The notes under the pieces were generated by a model that worked only from the letters and a program-made list of their open reading frames with translations, had not been told where the DNA came from and did no database searches. A stretch of DNA of 64,000 nucleotides, from NCBI RefSeq assembly GCF_000427295.1, contig NZ_ATNM01000071.1, positions 53,545 through 117,544 of the forward strand. The letters run 5' to 3'. Source of the DNA: Cyclobacterium qasimii M12-11B (lineage in GTDB: Bacteria; Bacteroidota; Bacteroidia; Cytophagales; Cyclobacteriaceae). Shown piece after piece: positions 58,440-64,000 of this stretch (its first letter is position 1; each line of letters starts with the position of its first letter). The position numbers and the translations under genes were made by a program.

Positions 58440-61400
58440 ATGAAGATTTTGTTTTTTCAATCCCCGGAGAAGACCCTTTACGCCCTTGAAACCAATGAGG
58501 CGTTGAAAAATAGTGAACTGGAGAAATTAAACTGGCTTTTCGGAGGCTCCGTTTATTTAAATGAACTGGAGATTTCCGGTGAATTTATTGGCCCCAGAAA
58601 GGAAATGATAACTCCCTGGTCTACCAATGCGGTGGAAATCAGTCAAAACATGGGCATAAATGGGATCCTTAGGATCGAGGCCTTCTATCCATGGATTGAA
58701 GGCAGTTCTTTCGACCCTATGCTTCAAAGACATTATAATGGCGTTGGTCAAGATGTCTACTCAGTAGCCAAAACTCCAAATGCTATACAGTTTATTGAGG
58801 ACATTACCTCCTATAATATAAAGGAAGGCTTGGCTTTAAATGCTGAAGAGGTAGCCTATTTGGAAGGTGTAAGCAAATCGCTGGACAGGCCATTGACAGA
58901 CAGTGAAGTGTTTGGCTTTAGTCAGGTAAACTCAGAACATTGCAGGCATAAAATCTTCAATGGTACTTTTATCCTAGATGGTGAGGAAAAATCCATGACA
59001 CTGTTTCAGTTGATAAAGGCTACTTCAAAGGCCAATAAAAACGGAATCGTTTCTGCATACAGTGACAATGTTGCTTTTGTAAAAGGTCCGAAAGCCTTAC
59101 AATTTGCGCCCAAGTCTTCTGATAAAGCAGATTATTTTGAGATTAAAGAAATAGATACCGTAATTTCATTAAAAGCGGAAACCCATAATTTCCCTACAAC
59201 AGTAGAGCCATTTAATGGTGCTGCTACAGGGTCAGGAGGAGAAATCAGAGACAGGATGGCAGGTGGCACAGCCTCTATCCCACTAGCTGGTACGGCAGTT
59301 TACATGACTTCTTACCCTAGATCAGAAGCGGGAAGAAGTTGGGAGAAGGACCTTGCCGAGCGAAAATGGCTCTACCAATCTCCTATGGATATCCTTATTA
59401 AAGCATCTAATGGTGCCAGTGACTTTGGCAATAAGTTTGGTCAGCCAATCATTTGCGGAAGCCTTATGACTTTTGAGCACAATGAGGGTGAGCTACATTG
59501 GGGTTTCGATAAAGTAATCATGCAAGCTGGAGGAGTTGGATTTACAGCAGCCCCTTACAGTCTTAAGAAAAATCCCGAAAAAGGGGATCGTATTGTCCTG
59601 ATGGGCGGCGACAATTATAGAATTGGTATGGGAGGTAGCGCTGTTTCCTCGTTGAATACTGGTGAACTTAGCCTTTCCTTAGAGATGAATGCCATTCAGC
59701 GGTCAAACCCTGAAATGCAAAAAAGAGTAGCAAATGTCATCAGAGCTTTGGCTGAAAGTGACGACAATCCAATTGTATCTATACATGATCATGGAGCAGG
59801 CGGCCACTTAAACTGCCTCTCAGAATTGGTAGAAAATACTGGCGGAACCATTGATTTGGAGAAATTACCCGTAGGAGACCCTACCCTTTCTGCCAAAGAA
59901 ATCATTGGAAATGAGTCCCAGGAAAGAATGGGATTGGTAGTAAAAGATGTTCACATCGACAAGATAAAAAAGATTGCTGACCGAGAAAGAGCGCCATTTT
60001 ATAATATTGGCCAAACTACTGGGGACATGCAATTCAAATTTGAAAACACTAAGACAGGAGAAAAGCCTGTTGATTGGAGTTTGAATCATATGTTTGGGTC
60101 TTCCCCAAAAACTGTTTTGGTGGACAAAAAGGCCAACCAGAATTTTAAAGCACCAGAATACAAAGTTCAGGATTTTGAGCAGTATTTAACCAATGTGCTG
60201 CAATTAGAAGCAGTGGCTTGCAAAGACTGGCTCACCAACAAGGTAGACAGATCAGTAACCGGTAGGGTTGCCAAGCAACAGACAACTGGCGAACTTCAGC
60301 TTCCATTGAATAACGTGGCAGTGATGGCCATGGATTATTCAGGAAATAAAGGAATAGCTACTTCTATCGGCCATTCTCCTATAGCCGCTTTGGTAAGCCC
60401 TGAAGCGGGCTCTAGATTGGCAATAGCGGAAGCACTTACCAACTTAATATGGGCACCACTAACCGATGGACTAAAAGGGGTTTCCCTAAGTGCCAACTGG
60501 ATGTGGCCAGCCAAAAATGAAGGTGAAAATGACAGGTTATACCGGGCAGTTGAATCCACTAGTGATTTTGCTATCGCTCTGGGTATAAACATTCCTACTG
60601 GAAAAGACTCCTTGTCAATGACCCAGAAGTACCCAAGTGGCCAAACGGTAAAGTCTCCAGGGACAGTTATCATATCCACTGTTGGTGAATGTTCAGCCAT
60701 TAATAATGTTATTTCTCCTGGCCTGAAGGCTAGCACTGAATCAACATTGCTATACATAGATTTGTCTAAGGATGACGCAAAATTAGGTGGCAGTTCCTTT
60801 GCCCAATCGCTAAATAAAATTGGCAACGAAGTACCAGACATAAAGGATGCAGCCTATTTCAAAAGTGCCTTTGCAACCATTCAAGACCTTATTAAGCAAA
60901 ACAAAGTACTAGCTGGTCATGACATTTCATCTGGTGGCTTGATCACTACCTTATTGGAAATGTGTTTCCCTGACCAGAATACTGGGATAGACATTCATGC
61001 TTCAAACCTTAAGGAAAAAGATTTGATCAAAGCATTGTTTGCAGAAAATCCAGGTTTGTTAATTCAAGTAAAAGATGCTGCCGATATCACTACCTTCTTA
61101 AATTCTCAAGGAGTTTCAGCTGTAAAAATTGCAACTGTAAATGCTACAGGATCCATTAAAATTGATGGTTTGAATAAGTCTTGGGAAGTATCAGCATTGA
61201 GAGATATTTGGTACAAATCTTCTTACCTATTGGATCAACAACAGTCTGGAAAAATCCTTGCAAAAGAAAGATTTGATAATTATAAAAATCAACCTTTGAC
61301 TTATAACTTTCCTGAGCAATGGAAAGGGACTTACGAATCATTGAATTTGGACCCCAATAGGAAAACAACCACTGGCGCCAAAGCAGCGATTATTCGTGAA

Positions 61401-62132
61401 AAAGGGGTCAATGGAGACAGAGAGATGGCCTATTCATTATGGCTGGCAGGATTCGATGTCAAAGACATCCACATGACAGACCTTATTTCCGGAAGGGAAA
61501 ACCTTGAGGATGTGAACATGATTGTGTTTGTAGGTGGCTTCTCAAATTCAGATGTTCTTGGTTCTGCTAAAGGATGGGCCGGCGCTTTTCTTTACAATGA
61601 AAAAGCTAAGAATGCTTTGGATAACTTTTATGCAAGGAAAGACACGCTCAGTTTAGGTGTATGTAATGGTTGCCAGTTGATGGTGGCATTAGACCTTATC
61701 AATCCTGAGCATGAAAAGAAAGCCAAAATGCTTCACAATGAAAGCCATAAATTTGAATCCTCATTTGTGAATGTAACCATTCCTGAAAATGAATCCGTCA
61801 TGTTCGGTACCTTATCAGGTCAACGACTGGGTGTCTGGGTAGCACACGGCGAAGGAAAATTTGACTTACCTGCAGAAAAAGACAGCTACAGTTTTGGTAT
61901 GGAGTATTCCTATGAAGCCTACCCTGGAAACCCTAACGGATCGGATCACAATGTGGCAGGACTAGCTTCAAAAGATGGTCGTCATCTTGCTATAATGCCT
62001 CATATAGAGCGGGCAATTGCTCCTTGGAACTGGCCATATTATCCCGAAGGACTAGAGAAAGAGGACGTAAGCCCTTGGATAAACGCCTTTATTAACGCTA
62101 AAAAATGGGTTGAAGAACATAGTTCGCTTTAA
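58440..62132 (+). CDS. purL: Phosphoribosylformylglycinamidine synthase (large, single-chain)
   Basis: This 1230-residue enzyme carries out step four of purine synthesis, making FGAM from FGAR, glutamine and ATP. It combines the AIRS-like synthetase repeats (about 150-930, with FGFSQVNSEHCRHK near 160 and ETHNFPT near 245) and a C-terminal glutamine amidotransferase with Cys1075 in GVCNGCQ and His1188/Glu1190 in HIERA. ATG 58440 is chosen because the longer frame from TTG 58401 starts within the promoter box. The gene is alone and ends at the terminator at 62159. Confidence 0.97.
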   Translation: MKILFFQSPEKTLYALETNEALKNSELEKLNWLFGGSVYLNELEISGEFIGPRKEMITPWSTNAVEISQNMGINGILRIEAFYPWIEGSSFDPMLQRHYNGVGQDVYSVAKTPNAIQFIEDITSYNIKEGLALNAEEVAYLEGVSKSLDRPLTDSEVFGFSQVNSEHCRHKIFNGTFILDGEEKSMTLFQLIKATSKANKNGIVSAYSDNVAFVKGPKALQFAPKSSDKADYFEIKEIDTVISLKAETHNFPTTVEPFNGAATGSGGEIRDRMAGGTASIPLAGTAVYMTSYPRSEAGRSWEKDLAERKWLYQSPMDILIKASNGASDFGNKFGQPIICGSLMTFEHNEGELHWGFDKVIMQAGGVGFTAAPYSLKKNPEKGDRIVLMGGDNYRIGMGGSAVSSLNTGELSLSLEMNAIQRSNPEMQKRVANVIRALAESDDNPIVSIHDHGAGGHLNCLSELVENTGGTIDLEKLPVGDPTLSAKEIIGNESQERMGLVVKDVHIDKIKKIADRERAPFYNIGQTTGDMQFKFENTKTGEKPVDWSLNHMFGSSPKTVLVDKKANQNFKAPEYKVQDFEQYLTNVLQLEAVACKDWLTNKVDRSVTGRVAKQQTTGELQLPLNNVAVMAMDYSGNKGIATSIGHSPIAALVSPEAGSRLAIAEALTNLIWAPLTDGLKGVSLSANWMWPAKNEGENDRLYRAVESTSDFAIALGINIPTGKDSLSMTQKYPSGQTVKSPGTVIISTVGECSAINNVISPGLKASTESTLLYIDLSKDDAKLGGSSFAQSLNKIGNEVPDIKDAAYFKSAFATIQDLIKQNKVLAGHDISSGGLITTLLEMCFPDQNTGIDIHASNLKEKDLIKALFAENPGLLIQVKDAADITTFLNSQGVSAVKIATVNATGSIKIDGLNKSWEVSALRDIWYKSSYLLDQQQSGKILAKERFDNYKNQPLTYNFPEQWKGTYESLNLDPNRKTTTGAKAAIIREKGVNGDREMAYSLWLAGFDVKDIHMTDLISGRENLEDVNMIVFVGGFSNSDVLGSAKGWAGAFLYNEKAKNALDNFYARKDTLSLGVCNGCQLMVALDLINPEHEKKAKMLHNESHKFESSFVNVTIPENESVMFGTLSGQRLGVWVAHGEGKFDLPAEKDSYSFGMEYSYEAYPGNPNGSDHNVAGLASKDGRHLAIMPHIERAIAPWNWPYYPEGLEKEDVSPWINAFINAKKWVEEHSSL

Positions 62133-62158
62133 TCATTTTGTTTATAAATAAAAAATAG

Positions 62159-62196
62159 GCTGGCTTTCTGATTACTTCAGGAAGCCAGCTTTTTTT
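62159..62196 (+). terminator. Intrinsic terminator of purL
   Basis: A 12-bp stem (62159-62170 and 62178-62189, one G-T pair) with a 7-base loop is followed by seven T. It lies 26 bases after the purL stop. Confidence 0.93.
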
Positions 62197-62426
62197 GTAG
62201 GCAACCTCAATTCATCCTAAAACCTTCAATTCAAGACAAGGTCCTATTAAAAAAGCTGGTTGGATCGACATTTCGGACCCTTTTGAGCCAATCCTCTACT
62301 TTTTCGCATAACTGGTTCAGATATTGTAGCTATCATGGCTAAGTAACAAAAAGTCAACATTGTTGTAAGTTTTTAGTTGACTAAGAACAGAAATTATTTT
62401 CAGATTTGTTAAAACCAGTATATACT

Positions 62427-63524
62427 ATGCAAAACCAACCACTTTTAGAAAAGTTACAGCTTGGAGATTTACCTATAGACAATAGAGTTGTAATGGCTCC
62501 TATGACAAGAAGCCGAGCGGACAATCCAGAGAAAGTCCCTACTGAATTACACGTAAAATATTACACGCAAAGAGCTTCTGCAGGCCTCATTATTACTGAA
62601 GGCTCTCAAATTTCACAGGAAGCGGTTGGATATATCAATACCCCTGGCATCCATACCAAAGCTCAGGTAGAAGGTTGGAAAAAAGTAACAAAGGCTGTAC
62701 ATGATGAAGGAGGAACAATTTTTATACAGTTATGGCATGTAGGACGAATTTCACATCCTGACTTTCATGAAGGAGCCCTTCCACTCGCCCCCTCTGCAAT
62801 AAACCCCAAAGCGAAGTCATTTACCCCTAAGGGATTTAAAGACACCGTCACTCCTAAAGAAATGTCTCTACCCGAGATAAAACAAACTATTCAAGACTTT
62901 AAAAATGCTGCTGCCAATGCATGGGAAGCGGGATTTGATGGAGTAGAAATTCATAGCTCGAACGGTTATCTATTGCACCAATTCTTTAGCCGGACATCAA
63001 ATGTGAGGATGGATGAATATGGAGGAAGCATACCCAACAGGGCCAAAATCCTATTCGAAATAATAGATGCCATAAAAGAAGTTGTACCAGAAAACCGGAT
63101 TGGTCTAAGGTTAAATCCCTCCCTTAATGGTATTTTCGGGATGACGTTGGACGAAGAAAGTATCCCCACGTTTGACTACATCATAGAAAACCTCAACAGG
63201 TATGAATTGGCATATCTACACCTCTCAGAACCATTTAACGATGTTTCAGATATCCCCTATGCGGAAACTGAAATTGCTAAAAGATACCGACCTATTTACA
63301 AAGGAAAAATAATCATTAACGCAGGTTTTGATCAGCAGAAAGGCAATCAATTTATTTTAGAAGGTTTGGCAGATGCCGTAGCCTATGCGAAATTATATAT
63401 TTCAAATCCTGATTTGGTGGAGAGGTTTGCTAAAAATGAAAAATTGGCTCCCTGGGATGAGGCTACTTTTTACACACCCGGAGCAAAAGGATATACAGAT
63501 TACCCTAAGCTAGAAGAAGAATAA
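62427..63524 (+). CDS. Old yellow enzyme family flavin oxidoreductase (alkene reductase)
   Basis: The product is 365 residues from the ATG at 62427; a TTG at 62406 is in frame but adds a tail not typical of the family. It folds as an FMN-binding TIM barrel. Signatures include APMTRSRADNP near 23, the substrate-binding pair in HSSNGYLLHQF (about 176), RISHP near 108 and RMDEYGGSIPNR near 200. It reduces activated C=C bonds using NAD(P)H; relatives are NemA and 12-oxophytodienoate reductase. Natural substrate unknown; a role in detoxifying electrophiles is common. Confidence 0.93.
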   Translation: MQNQPLLEKLQLGDLPIDNRVVMAPMTRSRADNPEKVPTELHVKYYTQRASAGLIITEGSQISQEAVGYINTPGIHTKAQVEGWKKVTKAVHDEGGTIFIQLWHVGRISHPDFHEGALPLAPSAINPKAKSFTPKGFKDTVTPKEMSLPEIKQTIQDFKNAAANAWEAGFDGVEIHSSNGYLLHQFFSRTSNVRMDEYGGSIPNRAKILFEIIDAIKEVVPENRIGLRLNPSLNGIFGMTLDEESIPTFDYIIENLNRYELAYLHLSEPFNDVSDIPYAETEIAKRYRPIYKGKIIINAGFDQQKGNQFILEGLADAVAYAKLYISNPDLVERFAKNEKLAPWDEATFYTPGAKGYTDYPKLEEE

Positions 63525-63558
63525 GATCAATTGAGCTTAAATTTACTCATTCACTTGT

Positions 63559-63595
63559 AAAGCCTCACCCTAACTTAAATATGGTGAGGCTTTTT
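63559..63595 (+). terminator. Intrinsic terminator after the old yellow enzyme gene
   Basis: An 11-bp stem (63559-63569 and 63583-63593) ends in a T-run. It lies 34 bases past the stop codon. Confidence 0.92.
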
Positions 63596-63755
63596 ACAAA
63601 ATTAAGGCTTCTAATTTTAGACATGGATAACCATTGTTTAAACTTTTCACAGACCCCATACTCTTAGATTCCTTCTTCGAAAAGGCTTAGCGGCTATGGC
63701 TAAATTTCAGGAACCAAAAGGAGAAAATAAGGGTTTAATTTCTATACAGTTTGAT

Positions 63756-64000
63756 ATGAATTATTCAATTTTAGATTTAGCATTACTCAAAGAAGGACAC
63801 GATGCTGCAGATGCTTATAAAAGAGCTTTGGATGTGGCAAGAAAAGCAGAGTCCTGGGGATTCAAGCGGTTTTGGTTAGCAGAACATCACAATATGCCTT
63901 ATGTAGGGAGTTCCGCTCCTACAATATTAATGGGCCATATTGCTCAGGGAACTAGTACAATTAGAGTTGGATCAGGGGGCATTATGCTTCCTAATCATAG
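63756..64000 (+). CDS. LLM class flavin-dependent oxidoreductase, 3' end beyond window
   Basis: The first 81 residues of a luciferase-like monooxygenase are present: MNYSILDLA at the start, a YKRALDVARKAESWGFKRFW helix (written in parts: YKRALDVARKA and ESWGFKRFW), LAEHHNMPYV and GTSTIRVGSGGIMLPNH. These match the MsnO8 type of single-subunit bacterial luciferase relatives, which use reduced flavin and oxygen. The ATG at 63756 agrees with family starts, but an ATG at 63696 is in frame and would add 20 residues. The gene runs off the window. Confidence 0.88.
   Translation, partial: MNYSILDLALLKEGHDAADAYKRALDVARKAESWGFKRFWLAEHHNMPYVGSSAPTILMGHIAQGTSTIRVGSGGIMLPNH

Noticed and set aside
1..64000. 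CRISPR arrays, insertion sequences or prophage
   Set aside because: No regularly spaced repeats, transposase or phage structural genes were seen.

Overview
The window looks like chromosomal DNA of a Bacteroidota member, most likely order Cytophagales and probably a marine Cyclobacteriaceae-type bacterium (Cyclobacterium, Algoriphagus or Echinicola relatives); the genus is inferred. Support: A+T-rich DNA, intergenic -7 boxes of the Bacteroidetes form TAnnTTTG, few Shine-Dalgarno sequences, many Sec and lipoprotein signals on enzymes, and a gene set typical of the group (DUF2911, DUF4174, NrtR-type regulator, sulfatase/GH20, PVC-type dehydrogenase, HiPIP, pyrophosphate-energised pump, XRE-S24 regulator). 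I see no phage, insertion sequence, CRISPR array, rRNA or tRNA.

Layout. 0-13 kb: an A+T-rich gene-free kilobase, an NrtR/AraR-type regulator behind a long palindrome, an exported alpha/beta hydrolase, a fused trehalose-6-phosphate synthase/phosphatase, a tightly packed operon (DUF2911 lipoprotein, penicillin acylase-family protein, small membrane protein), then two frameshifted genes (endonuclease/exonuclease/phosphatase and RND-type exporter). 13-26 kb: M1 aminopeptidase, GH31 glucosidase, M48 lipoprotein protease, DUF4442 hotdog protein, thioredoxin, DinB protein, frameshifted M3 oligopeptidase, a possible 26-residue membrane peptide, CDF transporter, serine hydrolase. 26-40 kb: divergent GH20 hexosaminidase and sulfatase, metG, DUF4174 protein, 2OG-Fe(II) oxygenase, a frameshifted unknown gene, an autocleavable-looking XRE-S24 regulator with a small partner, tex, a lone HPt protein and a cell-wall amidase. 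40-51 kb: hppA, a ceramidase-like/alpha-beta hydrolase fusion followed by a PVC-type dehydrogenase and a Tat-exported HiPIP lipoprotein, a tandem universal stress protein, then divergent araA and araD. 51-64 kb: a TetR-TolC-adaptor-RND efflux operon, purL, an old yellow enzyme and the start of an LLM flavin oxidoreductase.

Functional themes are carbohydrate use (arabinose, alpha-glucosides, amino sugars, sulfated glycans), peptide turnover (M1, M3, M48), stress physiology (trehalose, pyrophosphate-driven ion pumping, UspA, thioredoxin) and efflux. The most unusual content is the 42.6-47.4 kb group, where a ceramidase/esterase fusion sits beside a cytochrome-less PVC-type dehydrogenase and a HiPIP that could accept its electrons. 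Four genes carry single-base frameshifts, each explainable by one base gained or lost in a homopolymer run. This points to sequencing or assembly error at least as strongly as to real gene decay, and anyone using the translations should know it.
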